NCBI RefSeq assembly: GCF_030269545.1
Contig: NZ_BSTN01000011.1
Span: 62,001-126,000 of the forward strand
Length of the DNA: 64,000 bases
Origin: Actinomadura sp. NBRC 104425
GTDB taxonomy: Bacteria > Actinomycetota > Actinomycetes > Streptosporangiales > Streptosporangiaceae
Direction of reading: 5' to 3'
Both the position numbers and the translations under genes were made by a program. Positions 50,260 to 59,486 of this stretch are shown one piece after another. Under the pieces are notes generated by a model. It was given only the letters and a program-made list of their open reading frames with translations, was not told the DNA's origin and made no database searches. Each line of letters opens with the position of its first letter. The first letter of the stretch is position 1.

Positions 50260-53200
50260 TTAGGAATCCGGGCGGGTCGGAGTGTTGCCGCTGCCGCCGT
50301 CGCCCCCGCCGTCGCCGGTGCCCCCGCCGTCGTTTCCGCCGGAGCCGCCGTCACCGCCGTTCCCGTTGCCGGTGCCGCCGGTGGGCTGCTGCGGCGTCGT
50401 TTCCCGGGGGGTGTCCGCCGGCTGCCTGCTGGACGGCCGGCCCGCGCGTTCCGGCGTGGACTGCCGCACCCCTCCTTGCCCGCGCGTCGTCGGCGAGTCG
50501 TTCTGCCGCCCGTACGGCTCGCCCACGTAGGAGCCGGGGGACATCGACGGGGACCCGAACTCCTTGGGCGTGAAGCCCTTGAGGTTCACCGCGCGGGTGA
50601 CGTAGGAGTTCCAGATCTGCGCGGGCAGCTGCCCGCCGTACACCCCGTACCCGGGGATGCTCAGCGGCTTGCCGTCGCTGCGGAACATCGCCACCGACGT
50701 CGCCAGCTGCGGGATGAACCCGTTGAACCAGATCGCCCGGCCCGCGTCGGTGGTGCCGGTCTTGCCCGCCACGTCGCGGCCGTCGGCCAGCTGGGCGTTG
50801 CGGCCGGTGCCCGCCTGGACCACGCGCTGCATCGCGTACGTGGCGTCCCGCGCGACCTGCGCGCTGAACACCCGCTCGCCCTTCTCCGAGAAGCGGGTGG
50901 TCTTGCCGGTGTTGTCGGTGACCGACTTCACCACGTACGGGGTGCGGTGCACGCCCTCGGCGGCGAACGTCGCGTAGACCCCCGCCTGCTGCACCGGGTG
51001 CACGGAGATCGTGCCCAGCGGGAAGGTCGGGTACTTGTTGGCGCCGTTGGCCGTCAGCTGCGACTTGGGGATGCCCATCTTCTCGGCCATCTTGGTGACC
51101 TTGTCCAGGCCGACCTTCTGCCCCAGGTTGACGTAGGCGGTGTTGACCGAGTTCTGCGTGGACGTGACCAGGTTGATCGTGCCGTAGCTGCGGTTGCCGT
51201 CGTTGTGGATCGCGGTGCCGTTGTAGTACTGCGGCGAGCTGCCGTCCACGTAGGTGTTCAGGCTCAGCCCGCTGTCGAGCGCGGTGGCCAGCACGATCGG
51301 CTTGAACCCGGACCCGGCCTGCGCCCAGTCGCTGAACGCGCTGCTGAGCGCCTCCTCCAGATAGCCGCGCCCGCCGTAGAACGCCACCACCTGCCCGGTC
51401 TCGGGGTTTACCGAGACCAGCCCGGTGCGGATCTGCTTGCTCATCCCCTTCGGGAGGTTGCCGCGCACCGCCTGCTGGGCGGCGTCCATCAGCTCCTTGT
51501 CGAACGTCGTGGTGATCTTCAGTCCGCTGCGGTTGATCTCGTCCTCGGTGTAGCCGCGCCGCTCGGTCAGCTCGCGCTTGGCGATGTTGACCATGTAGCC
51601 CTTCTGGCCGCCGAGGACGTCGGTCACCTTCTGCTTGATCGGCTGCGGGAACGTCATGCGCGCGGCGTCGGCCGAGGAGACGGCGCCGTCGCGGACCATG
51701 TTGTTCACCACGGCGCGCCAGCGGTTCTCGGCGTAGGCGCGGGTGGACCCCGACGGGTCGGCGAAGTTGCTGGGCTGCTGGATCGCCGCCGCCAGGTAGG
51801 CGCCCTCGGCCGGGGTGAGCTGCCCGACGTCCTTGCCGTAGTACGCCCGCGCCGCGGCCTGTACGCCGTAGGCGTCGCGGCCGAAGTAGATGGTGTTGAG
51901 GTACTGCTCCAGGATCCAGTCCTTGGACTTCTCCCGGCCCACCTTCAACGACACCATGATCTCTTTGAGCTTGCGGGTGATCGAGCGTTCCTTGCCGATG
52001 CCGCCGTAGTAGTTGCGGACCATCTGCTGGGTGATGGTGGACCCGCCCTGCAGCTGCTCACCGGAGACCGTGGACCAGAAGGCGCGCAGCGTGCCCGGGA
52101 TCGACACCCCGGGGTCGTCGTAGAAGCTGCGGTTCTCGGCGGCGATCACCGCGTCGCGCACGCCCTTGGGGATGGTGTCGAGCCGGACCGCGTCGCGGTT
52201 CACCCCGGTCTTGGCGATCGGGGTCTTGCCGTCGGAGTACAGGAACGTCGGCCCCTGCGCGATCGCCTCCTCCTGAGGGGACGGCACCGGCGTCAGCAGG
52301 TACGCCACACCGAACGCGGCGACGGCCAGGCCGAGGAGGCCCAGCACCACGAAGAGCACCCGCCGCCCGATGCGCGCCGCCTTGCCGCGCGGCTTCTTGT
52401 GCTTCTTCTTCGCGTCCATACCCCCCTTCCGCGCCTTCTTCGTCGTGTCCGCCGGAGGCTTCGCCGCCGCGGGCTCCTGCTTCTGCGCGGCGGCCGTCTT
52501 GTCGGCCCCAGAATCCCCGACGCCCTTGGAGCCGGTCTCGTTCTTGTCCTTACCGTCGCCGGAACCAGACGCGGTGTTGGTGTGGGCGGATGCCGCGACC
52601 GCGCCGTCCGCGCCCGCCCCGGTGGACGGGGCCGCAGGCGCGGGCGGGTCGACGACGGTGAGGTCGGGGGTCGTGGCGGCCGTCCCCGCGTTCTTCTCGG
52701 TGCCGCTCGTGCCGGCGGTGGACGGCGTCGCGGTGTCCGCGGCCTTCTCCGTGCCCGCAGCGCCGCTCGCGGCCACGTGCTCGTCGGCGTCCGCGGTGGG
52801 GCGCGTGTCCGCGGTGGTGGCGGCGTCCGCGCGGTCACCCGCGTCCGTGTCCTTGCCTTCGTCGGCGGTGGTGTCCGCGTCCGCACCGGCGCTGGTGTCG
52901 GTGACGGTGGACGGGGCCGCGGGCGGGTCGATGACGGTGAGGTCGGGGGTCGTGGCGGCCGTTCCCGCGTTCTGCTCGGCCTCGCCCGCGTCGCCGGAGT
53001 CCTGGGCGGCGCCCGCCTCCGCTGCGGTGCCCGTGTCCGAGCCCTCGCCTGCGGCCGGGTCCGCGGCGGCGTCGGGGCCGTCGCTCGCGTCGGAGTCGGT
53101 GCCCTCCTCCGCGCCCTCGCCCGCGTCCGGTCCTGCGGCGGAGACCGGAGCATCGCCCGTGCCTGAGTCGGCGTCCGCTTCCGCTGCGGTGTCCGCCTCC

Positions 53201-53607
53201 GAGGCCTCGCCTGTCGCGTTCGGAGCCTTGTCCGCGTCCGGGGCAGTGCCGGCCTCCGGGCCGTCGCCCGTGCCTGAGCCGGCGTCCGCGTCCGCCGCGT
53301 CGCCGGTGTCGGCGATGTCGCTCAGCTCCACCGTGGTGCCCGGGTCGGCGGCGCCGGGCTCGGACGCGGTGTCGTCTTCGTCCGCCGGGGTGCCGGGAGT
53401 CGACGCCGCGTCGCCTTCGTCATCGGGAACGGACCGGGACGTGGCCGTGTCCGCCGCGTCGTCGTCCCGTGTCTCGCGTTCGGCCGCGGCCCGGGGCGTT
53501 TCACCGTCCGCGGAACCGGCCCTGTCGGCCGTGAGGTCGTCGCCGAGGTCGCCCTGGCTCGGCCCGGCGGGCTCGCTGCCCCCCGGGCGCCTGTCGGTGT
53601 CGCTCAC
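50260..53607 (-). CDS. Class A penicillin-binding protein (PBP1-type)
   Basis: A 1115-residue bifunctional peptidoglycan synthase. The first 410 residues are an acidic Ala/Asp/Thr-rich cytoplasmic region, followed by a Lys-rich patch and one membrane helix (about 418-440). The GT51 glycosyltransferase has catalytic Glu near 489 (ENRSFYDDPG) and GGSTITQQMVRN. The transpeptidase has SGFK (SxxK, near 764), SVN (SxN) and KTGT (near 947). The tail is Pro/Gly/Asn-rich. Actinobacterial PBP1-type proteins have charged N-termini, but this one is unusually long. The start is a GTG at 53607 with a GGGGGG site. Confidence 0.95.
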   Translation of the reverse strand: MSDTDRRPGGSEPAGPSQGDLGDDLTADRAGSADGETPRAAAERETRDDDAADTATSRSVPDDEGDAASTPGTPADEDDTASEPGAADPGTTVELSDIADTGDAADADAGSGTGDGPEAGTAPDADKAPNATGEASEADTAAEADADSGTGDAPVSAAGPDAGEGAEEGTDSDASDGPDAAADPAAGEGSDTGTAAEAGAAQDSGDAGEAEQNAGTAATTPDLTVIDPPAAPSTVTDTSAGADADTTADEGKDTDAGDRADAATTADTRPTADADEHVAASGAAGTEKAADTATPSTAGTSGTEKNAGTAATTPDLTVVDPPAPAAPSTGAGADGAVAASAHTNTASGSGDGKDKNETGSKGVGDSGADKTAAAQKQEPAAAKPPADTTKKARKGGMDAKKKHKKPRGKAARIGRRVLFVVLGLLGLAVAAFGVAYLLTPVPSPQEEAIAQGPTFLYSDGKTPIAKTGVNRDAVRLDTIPKGVRDAVIAAENRSFYDDPGVSIPGTLRAFWSTVSGEQLQGGSTITQQMVRNYYGGIGKERSITRKLKEIMVSLKVGREKSKDWILEQYLNTIYFGRDAYGVQAAARAYYGKDVGQLTPAEGAYLAAAIQQPSNFADPSGSTRAYAENRWRAVVNNMVRDGAVSSADAARMTFPQPIKQKVTDVLGGQKGYMVNIAKRELTERRGYTEDEINRSGLKITTTFDKELMDAAQQAVRGNLPKGMSKQIRTGLVSVNPETGQVVAFYGGRGYLEEALSSAFSDWAQAGSGFKPIVLATALDSGLSLNTYVDGSSPQYYNGTAIHNDGNRSYGTINLVTSTQNSVNTAYVNLGQKVGLDKVTKMAEKMGIPKSQLTANGANKYPTFPLGTISVHPVQQAGVYATFAAEGVHRTPYVVKSVTDNTGKTTRFSEKGERVFSAQVARDATYAMQRVVQAGTGRNAQLADGRDVAGKTGTTDAGRAIWFNGFIPQLATSVAMFRSDGKPLSIPGYGVYGGQLPAQIWNSYVTRAVNLKGFTPKEFGSPSMSPGSYVGEPYGRQNDSPTTRGQGGVRQSTPERAGRPSSRQPADTPRETTPQQPTGGTGNGNGGDGGSGGNDGGGTGDGGGDGGSGNTPTRPDS

Positions 53608-53782
53608 TTGCCCCCCGTAATGATTTCGTTACAAACGATACCGGAGGGGAGTGATGGATTACGGCCGGTCACTGTGTGCACTCCCGTTGGCTTTCTCACT
53701 ACAACGACGATCAAGCGGCGCGGAGGGTTGTCCGATGCCGCCTGACGTGGTCATTGACACATTCCACCGACGGCGGCAAAGC

Positions 53783-53817
53783 AACGGCGGGGCGCCCTCC
53801 GGGGGTGCCCCGCCGTT
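53783..53817 (-). terminator. Hairpin terminator after FKBP gene
   Basis: AACGGCGGGGC and its exact complement around a 13-base loop, 62 bases downstream of the FKBP stop on the minus strand. Confidence 0.65.
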
Positions 53818-53878
53818 CGCGCCTTCCGCGCCGTGCGGTCCGCCGCGCTATGCCGTCGCGCGCCGCCTCACCAGAGGG

Positions 53879-55009
53879 TCACTTGGGAACCGTGCCGAGG
53901 ATGTCGACGACGAACACCGTGGTGTCGTCGCCCTTGATCCCGGCCGACGGATTGCCGTCCTTGCCGTACCCCTCGTCCGGCGGCAGGACCAGCAGGACCC
54001 GGCTGCCGACCTTCTGGCCCTGCAGCCCCTTGAAGAAGCCCTTCATGCCCTCGGTGGTGTTGAGCGGGAACATGGCGGGCGAGCCCTTGCTCCAGCTGTT
54101 GTCGAACTCCTTGCCGTCCCGCCAGATCACGCCCTTGTAGTTGACGAACACGGTGTCGTTCTCGGTGGTCTCCGGGCCGGTCCCCTCGATGAGGGTCTTG
54201 ACCTGCATCTTCTCCGGCGGGTCGGTCTTGGGAATGGTGAGCTTGGGTCCCTTGCCCGCCTCCATGGCGCCCACCGACGGCAGGTCCTTGTCCTTCAGCG
54301 GCTTGGCGGTGCCCTTGGCCTCGGCGTTCTTGGGGTACACGGCGAGGACGTCCACCACGAAGACCACCGAGTCGTTCTCGCCGAGCCCCATCTGCGCCGC
54401 GGAGTCGCCGAAGCCCTCCTTCGGCGGGACCTGCAGCACCACGCGGCTGCCCGCGGTCTGCCCGACCAGGCCCTTGTCCAGCCCCTTGACCTCGGTCTTG
54501 CCGATCGGCATCGGCACCACCTGCTGGCCCGCGGGCAGCTTGAAGGACGACTGCAGCTCCTTGCTGGTGCTCTCGTTGGCCTTGTCGCCGGTGCCCTTGG
54601 CCCACTGGTAGAAGACGAACTTGACCAGGGCGGTGTCACCGTTGGCGATCTTGGTGCCGGTGCCCTTGATCTTCTGGGTCACCTTCAGCTCGCCGTCGGG
54701 GACAAGGTTCTTGGGGATGGTGACCTTGGGCGTCTTCCCGAACGCGCCGGTGACCTCGATCTGCGGGCCGGGGCGGGTGACGTACCACGTCGTGAAGCCC
54801 GCCAGGGCCAGCACCGCCGCCAGCGTCCCCGCGATGCCCAGGCGGCGCCGCCTGCGGGCCTGTGCGGCGGTCAGCGCGGACGGCCGCGGCCCCCGGCCGC
54901 GCCCGCCGCTGATGCCGTGCGGGGTGAACTCCGGGCTGCGGATGTTCTTGGCGTGCGGCAGCTTGGCCTTGACCGCCGGTTCGCCCCGGGGCTTGTCATC
55001 CTCAGGCAT
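53879..55009 (-). CDS. Membrane-anchored protein with two FKBP-type PPIase domains
   Basis: A 376-residue protein. An N-terminal cytoplasmic basic region (residues 1-57) precedes one membrane helix (LGIAGTLAAVLALAGFTTWYV). Two FKBP-type peptidyl-prolyl isomerase domains lie outside the membrane, near 110-205 and 255-374. The second keeps the usual active-site pattern (VNYKGVIWRDGKEFDNSW, PPDEGYG). The first is more divergent and may have lost catalysis. It probably assists folding of secreted proteins. The gene is monocistronic with a hairpin terminator. Confidence 0.92.
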   Translation of the reverse strand: MPEDDKPRGEPAVKAKLPHAKNIRSPEFTPHGISGGRGRGPRPSALTAAQARRRRRLGIAGTLAAVLALAGFTTWYVTRPGPQIEVTGAFGKTPKVTIPKNLVPDGELKVTQKIKGTGTKIANGDTALVKFVFYQWAKGTGDKANESTSKELQSSFKLPAGQQVVPMPIGKTEVKGLDKGLVGQTAGSRVVLQVPPKEGFGDSAAQMGLGENDSVVFVVDVLAVYPKNAEAKGTAKPLKDKDLPSVGAMEAGKGPKLTIPKTDPPEKMQVKTLIEGTGPETTENDTVFVNYKGVIWRDGKEFDNSWSKGSPAMFPLNTTEGMKGFFKGLQGQKVGSRVLLVLPPDEGYGKDGNPSAGIKGDDTTVFVVDILGTVPK

Positions 55010-55291
55010 GTTTCCTCACTGGCTCCGGGCTCGACGACACCACGAGACGACCACCTTTCCAGCTCCGGCCTAAGGGCGGCGTGAAAAGCCGGAAAAGGGG
55101 GCCGGGTCGCAATCTACCGGCCGCTTCGCGATGCCGGGCCGGTCGCGTGCGAGACCGCGCACCCGCCGCCCGGGCGGCCCTGGCGGACTGCTCGTCTCGG
55201 CACGCCAGGCATCCTAGTGCCGCACCGCCTCGGAACCGGGCGACGTCCGGCAGGGCCGCCGCATTTTCACCGGCGGGCCGCCGGGGGCGTT

Positions 55292-55555
55292 TCAGCGGCG
55301 GACGGCCGGGGCCTGCCGATCGATCTCCCGCCCCAGCGCGAGGACCATGTCGTTGAACGCCTCGACGCCGTACCGGGCGCGCAGCGCGGGGTACACGTTC
55401 TTGCGGGCTGCCTGGCGCAGCATGCCGCTGAGGGCGGTGTGGTGCACGGGCCGCCCGGACGACAGGTCGTCGTAGGACGTCCGCGCGACCCGCAGCAGCT
55501 CGGGATGCCGGGCGGACTCGCTCATGATCATGCGGACGGCGTCGGTGAGCTCCAT
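55292..55555 (-). CDS. Small conserved protein, probably leaderless
   Basis: An 87-residue helical protein (MELTDAVRMIMSESARHPEL; LSGMLRQAARKNVYPALRAR) with no catalytic motif I recognise. There is no ribosome site before the ATG at 55555. Instead TACACT lies six bases upstream, so transcription probably starts at the ATG itself. The only upstream feature is the tRNA-Arg terminator, which separates it from tRNA transcription. Confidence 0.75.
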   Translation of the reverse strand: MELTDAVRMIMSESARHPELLRVARTSYDDLSSGRPVHHTALSGMLRQAARKNVYPALRARYGVEAFNDMVLALGREIDRQAPAVRR

Positions 55556-55561
55556 GCCCAA

Positions 55562-55567
55562 AGTGTA
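55562..55567 (-). promoter_or_regulatory. -10 box of leaderless gene
   Basis: TACACT on the minus strand, six bases before the ATG at 55555. This spacing puts the transcription start at or next to the A of the start codon, the usual layout of leaderless actinobacterial mRNAs. Confidence 0.5.
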
Positions 55568-55572
55568 GGGAA

Positions 55573-55591
55573 GGCCGGGGGAGCCCCGGCC
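55573..55591 (-). terminator. Hairpin after tRNA-Arg
   Basis: GGCCGGGG, a three-base loop and CCCCGGCC, beginning five bases past the encoded CCA of tRNA-Arg and flanked by short A and T runs. Confidence 0.65.
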
Positions 55592-55595
55592 GTTC

Positions 55596-55672
55596 TGGCA
55601 CCCCGGGCAGGATTCGAACCCGCGACCCGCTGCTTAGAAGGCAGCCGCTCTGTCCAACTGAGCTACCGGGGC
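55596..55672 (-). tRNA. tRNA-Arg (TCT)
   Basis: A 77-base cloverleaf: acceptor GCCCCGG, D-arm TAGCTCAGTTGGACAGAGC, anticodon loop CTTCTAA (anticodon TCT), T-arm GGGTTCGAATCCT-like, and encoded CCA at 55596-55598. Confidence 0.95.
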
Positions 55673-56019
55673 CTGCTGCTACGGAGGTGAGGGTACTACT
55701 CAGCCTGACCTGCGTGCGACAGGCATTTTCCCGCATCGGGCAAGGTCTGGGCGGTGCCGGACCGGCCGGACCGCCGTTCTCCACGGCCGCCGCGGCTCCC
55801 GGCGAGCGGACCGCCGCCGCGCGGCCGGATCGGGCCACGGGGCCGGGCCGCCGGACGGCACGCGGCGGCGGCGTCCCAGGCGGCGTCCGCAGTGCCGCGG
55901 AGCCGATTCGGCGCGGACGCGCCGCGCCGCGGTGATCATGGCGGCGGCGCGGGACCGGTCGGTTGGACGATTCGCTGATCTGCTGATCGGAACCGGGGGA
56001 GCGCCTAAGGTCTTGCCCC
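55673..56019. other. Divergent region between tRNA-Arg and APH-like gene
   Basis: 347 bases with no convincing gene. It includes a GC-rich low-complexity block. TAAGGT at 56006-56011, eight bases before the GTG at 56020, could be a -10 box for the kinase-like gene. Confidence 0.4.
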
Positions 56020-56817
56020 GTGGCTGTGAACGTGGAGATGCCGCTCTCCGGCGGGGACGTCACGGAGGGCGTCGTCCGGGTGGGGGACACGGTGCGCCGC
56101 CCCATGGGCCCGCACACCCCGGCGGTGCACGGGCTGCTGCGGCATCTGGAGCGCGTGGGGTTCGACGGCGCGCCCCGGGTGCTGGGCGTCGACGAGCGCG
56201 GCCGGGAGATCCTGACGTGGATGCCGGGGGAGACGCCGCACCACCCGCTGCCCTGGTACGCGGCCACCCGGGAGGCGCTGGCGGGGGTGGCGCGGCTGCT
56301 GCGGCGCTACCACGACGCGGTCGCCTCCTACGAACCGCCGCCCGGGGCGCCCTGGGACGACCGGGCCGTCTCCGCCCTGGACGACGAACCCGAGATCATC
56401 GGGCACTGCGACGTGACGCCGGACAACGTGGTGTTCCGCGGCGGCGAGCCCGTCGCGCTCATCGACTTCGACCTGGCGCGTCCGACGACCCGGCTGTACG
56501 ACGTGGTGACCGCGCTGCGGCACTGGGCGCCGATCGCCGACCCCGCCGACCGGGACGCCCGGCTGTACGGCGCGAACGTGGGCGCCCGGATGCGGCTGTT
56601 CTGCGACGCCTACGGCCTGGACCGCGCCGGCAGGCGGCGGCTGCTGCCCGCCGCGCGGCTGCGGTTCGAACGCTCGTATGAGGCGATGCGCTTCAGGGCC
56701 GAGCACCTGGGCGGCGGCTGGGCCCGCATCTGGCGGGGCGGCGTCGGGCTGCGCATCCGCCGCGCGCAGGACTGGCTGGAACGCAACTGGGACGACCTCG
56801 ACGCGCACCTCTGCTAG
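56020..56817 (+). CDS. APH-type phosphotransferase
   Basis: A 265-residue aminoglycoside-phosphotransferase-fold protein. The catalytic block is IIGHCDVTPDNVVF (Asp in the HxDxxxxN motif) and the metal Asp is in IDFDLARPT. The WMPGE and RRYHDAV segments are typical. The GTG at 56020 has no clear ribosome site and may be read from a leaderless message. Proteins of this group are often annotated as antibiotic kinases, but most phosphorylate unknown small metabolites. Confidence 0.85.
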   Translation: MAVNVEMPLSGGDVTEGVVRVGDTVRRPMGPHTPAVHGLLRHLERVGFDGAPRVLGVDERGREILTWMPGETPHHPLPWYAATREALAGVARLLRRYHDAVASYEPPPGAPWDDRAVSALDDEPEIIGHCDVTPDNVVFRGGEPVALIDFDLARPTTRLYDVVTALRHWAPIADPADRDARLYGANVGARMRLFCDAYGLDRAGRRRLLPAARLRFERSYEAMRFRAEHLGGGWARIWRGGVGLRIRRAQDWLERNWDDLDAHLC

Positions 56818-56840
56818 GGCCATGCCGTAGAGATGTCTCC

Positions 56841-57806
56841 ATGACATCGACATGGGTGGGCCGGGGTTCGCCTGAGGGACTGCTGCTCGGCGTCGCGCTC
56901 GACGCGCTGCTGGGCGATCCGCGGCGCGGGCATCCGGTGGCGGCGTTCGGCCGGGCGGCGTCGGCGCTGGAGCGGCGCGTCTACGCCGATTCGCGTGCGC
57001 GCGGCGTCCTGTTCAGCGCGGTCCTGGTGGGCGGCGCGGCCGCGATCGGCGTCGCCGCGGAGAAGGCGGCGCGGGGCCGTGCGGCCCGCGCGGCGGTGAC
57101 GGCGGCGGCGACGTGGGCCGTGCTGGGCGGCACGTCGCTGGGACGGGAGGGCCGCCGGATGGCGCGCCTGCTGGAGGACGGCGACCTGGACGGGGCGCGG
57201 CGGCGGCTGCCGCACCTGTGCGCCCGCGACCCGGGCGGGATGGATGGCAAGGCGCTGGCGCGCGCCGCGGTCGAGTCGGTGGCGGAGAACACCTCCGACG
57301 CGGCCGTCGCGCCGCTGGTGTGGGGAGCCGTCGCGGGCGTGCCGGGCCTGCTGGCCTACCGCGCGGTCAACACGCTGGACGCGATGGTCGGCTACCGCAA
57401 CCCGCGCTACCTGCGCTTCGGGTGGGCGTCGGCGCGGCTGGACGACGCGGCCAACTGGGCGCCCGCGCGGCTCACCGGCCTGCTCGCCGTCGCCTGCGCA
57501 GCGCCGGGCGGCGGGGCGCGGCGGGCGTGGCGGGCGCTGCGCCGCGACGGGGCGGCGCATCCGAGCCCCAACGCGGGACGCTGCGAGGCGGCATTCGCCG
57601 GGGCGCTGGGCGTGCGGCTCGGCGGCGTCAACGTGTACGGGGGGCGGGTCGAGGAGCGTCCCGAACTCGGCGACGGGCGCGCCCCCGAGACGGGCGACAT
57701 CCACCGGGCCGTGCGGCTGTCCGGGGCCGTCACCCTGGCGGCGGCCGCCGTGGCGGCCGCGGGAGCGGCGGCGCTGCGGGCGGCCGCGGGCGGGAGGAGG
57801 CGCTGA
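56841..57806 (+). CDS. cobD: Adenosylcobinamide-phosphate synthase (CobD/CbiB)
   Basis: A 321-residue integral membrane enzyme that attaches aminopropanol phosphate to adenosylcobyric acid. Conserved blocks are LDALLGDPRRGHPVAAFGR at the N-terminus, ESVAENTSDAAVAPLVWG, and YRAVNTLDAMVGY, with five hydrophobic segments. Its TGA overlaps the start of cobQ (TGATG). No cobalamin riboswitch precedes it; only 23 bases separate it from the kinase-like gene. Confidence 0.93.
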   Translation: MTSTWVGRGSPEGLLLGVALDALLGDPRRGHPVAAFGRAASALERRVYADSRARGVLFSAVLVGGAAAIGVAAEKAARGRAARAAVTAAATWAVLGGTSLGREGRRMARLLEDGDLDGARRRLPHLCARDPGGMDGKALARAAVESVAENTSDAAVAPLVWGAVAGVPGLLAYRAVNTLDAMVGYRNPRYLRFGWASARLDDAANWAPARLTGLLAVACAAPGGGARRAWRALRRDGAAHPSPNAGRCEAAFAGALGVRLGGVNVYGGRVEERPELGDGRAPETGDIHRAVRLSGAVTLAAAAVAAAGAAALRAAAGGRRR

Positions 57807-59308
57807 TGGGCGGCGGAACGCTGCTGGTGGCGGGCACGACGTCGGACGCGGGCAAGAGCCTGGTCACCACGGGGCTGTGCCGCTGGCTGGCCCGGCGCGG
57901 GGTGAAGGTCGCGCCGTTCAAGGCGCAGAACATGTCGCTGAACTCGATGGTGACGGCGGACGGCGCGGAGATCGGCCGGGCGCAGTACGCGCAGGCGCAG
58001 GCCGCGGGCGTCGAGCCGCGGGCGGTGATGAACCCGGTACTGCTCAAACCGGGCAGCGACCGGCGCAGCCAGGTGGTCGTGCTGGGCCGTCCCGTCGCCG
58101 AGGTGGACGCGCTGGAGTACCGGGCGCACAAGAAGCGGCTGCGCGAGGTGGTGCTCGACAGCCTGGCCGAGCTGCGCGCCGAGTACGACGTGGTGGTGTG
58201 CGAGGGGGCGGGCAGCCCCGCGGAGATCAACCTGCGCGCCGGGGACATCGTCAACATGGGCCTGGCCAGGGCCGCCGGCATGCCGGTGATCGTCGTGGGG
58301 GACATCGACCGGGGCGGGGTGTTCGCGTCCCTCTACGGGACGGTGGCGCTGCTGGACCCCGCCGACCAGGCGCTGATCGCCGGATTCGTCGTCAACAAGT
58401 TCCGCGGGGCGGTCGAGCTGCTGGAACCCGGGCTGGCGCGGCTGGCGGAGCTGACCGGGCGGCCGACGCTGGGCGTACTGCCCTGGCGGCCGGGCCTGCA
58501 CATCGACCCCGAGGACGGCCTTGCGCTGGACGCGCCCCGTCCCGACGCGCGCGCCCCCTACGGGCGGCAGACACTGCGCGTGGCCGTGGTGCGCTTCCCG
58601 CGCATCTCCAACTTCACCGACCTGGACGCGCTGGCCTGCGAACCGGGCGTCGTGGTGCGGTACGCGACCAGCCCCGGCGACCTGGCCGACGCCGACCTGG
58701 TGGTGCTGCCCGGGTCCCGCGCGACCGTCGCGGACCTGGCGTGGCTGCGCGAGCGCGGGATGGCGGACGAGATCGTCCGGCGGGCGCGGGAGGGGCGGCC
58801 GGTGCTCGGCGTCTGCGGCGGCCACCAGATGCTCGCCCGGGAGATCCACGACGACGTCGAGTCGGGCGCCGGACGCGTCGCCGGCCTCGGCCTGCTGCCG
58901 ACGCGCGTGGTGTTCGCCCCCGACAAGACCCTCGCCCGTCCCGCCGGCACCGCCTACGGGCATCCGGTGCGCGCCTACGAGATCCACCATGGGCGGGTGG
59001 AGGTGCAGGGCGGCGAGCCGTTCCTGGACGGCTGCCGCGTGGGCGCCGTGTGGGGGACGACCTGGCACGGCGCGCTGGAGAACGACGGTTTCCGCCGGGC
59101 GTTCCTGGCCGACGTCGCCCGGTGCGCGGGCCGCGACTTCACCCCGGCGCCCGACGTGTCGTTCGCCGCGCGGCGCGAGGCCATGTTCGAGGCGGTGGGC
59201 GACCTGGTGGAGGAGCATCTGGACACCGACGCGGTGTGGCGGCTCATCGAAGGAGGAGCCCCGCCGCGCCTGCCGGTCCTGCGCGGCGCGCTGACCGAGG
59301 GCGGCTGA
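57806..59308 (+). CDS. cobQ: Cobyric acid synthase
   Basis: A 500-residue glutamine-dependent amidotransferase that amidates adenosylcobyrinic acid a,c-diamide. The N-terminal dethiobiotin-synthetase-like ATPase domain has GTTSDAGKSLVTTGLCR and FKAQNMSLNS. The C-terminal class I glutaminase-like domain has the nucleophile Cys in LGVCGGHQML and His in YEIHHG. The ATG at 57806 overlaps the cobD stop, with GGAGG upstream. The two form a B12 operon. Confidence 0.95.
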   Translation: MGGGTLLVAGTTSDAGKSLVTTGLCRWLARRGVKVAPFKAQNMSLNSMVTADGAEIGRAQYAQAQAAGVEPRAVMNPVLLKPGSDRRSQVVVLGRPVAEVDALEYRAHKKRLREVVLDSLAELRAEYDVVVCEGAGSPAEINLRAGDIVNMGLARAAGMPVIVVGDIDRGGVFASLYGTVALLDPADQALIAGFVVNKFRGAVELLEPGLARLAELTGRPTLGVLPWRPGLHIDPEDGLALDAPRPDARAPYGRQTLRVAVVRFPRISNFTDLDALACEPGVVVRYATSPGDLADADLVVLPGSRATVADLAWLRERGMADEIVRRAREGRPVLGVCGGHQMLAREIHDDVESGAGRVAGLGLLPTRVVFAPDKTLARPAGTAYGHPVRAYEIHHGRVEVQGGEPFLDGCRVGAVWGTTWHGALENDGFRRAFLADVARCAGRDFTPAPDVSFAARREAMFEAVGDLVEEHLDTDAVWRLIEGGAPPRLPVLRGALTEGG

Positions 59309-59486
59309 CCGCACGGCAGGGTCAACGGACCCTCCGCGGCAGGTCAGGAAATTCGGCCGCGGCCGCCGGGCGGCGCTATGGTGATCCATTCCGGATCGCG
59401 CGAGGGCGCGCGCCCGGTGCCGCGGCCCCGCGCGGACCCGCGCCGCCCCGCGCCAGGCCCGAGCAGGCCCAAGGAGGAAACGACCC

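Noticed and set aside
50221..53166. A 981-codon open frame on the plus strand opposite the penicillin-binding protein gene
   Set aside because: Antisense shadow; the minus-strand product has GT51 and transpeptidase motifs in order.
56818..56840. Cobalamin riboswitch expected before cobD-cobQ
   Set aside because: Only 23 bases separate cobD from the upstream gene, far too short for the aptamer, and no B12-box sequence is seen in the preceding intergenic region.
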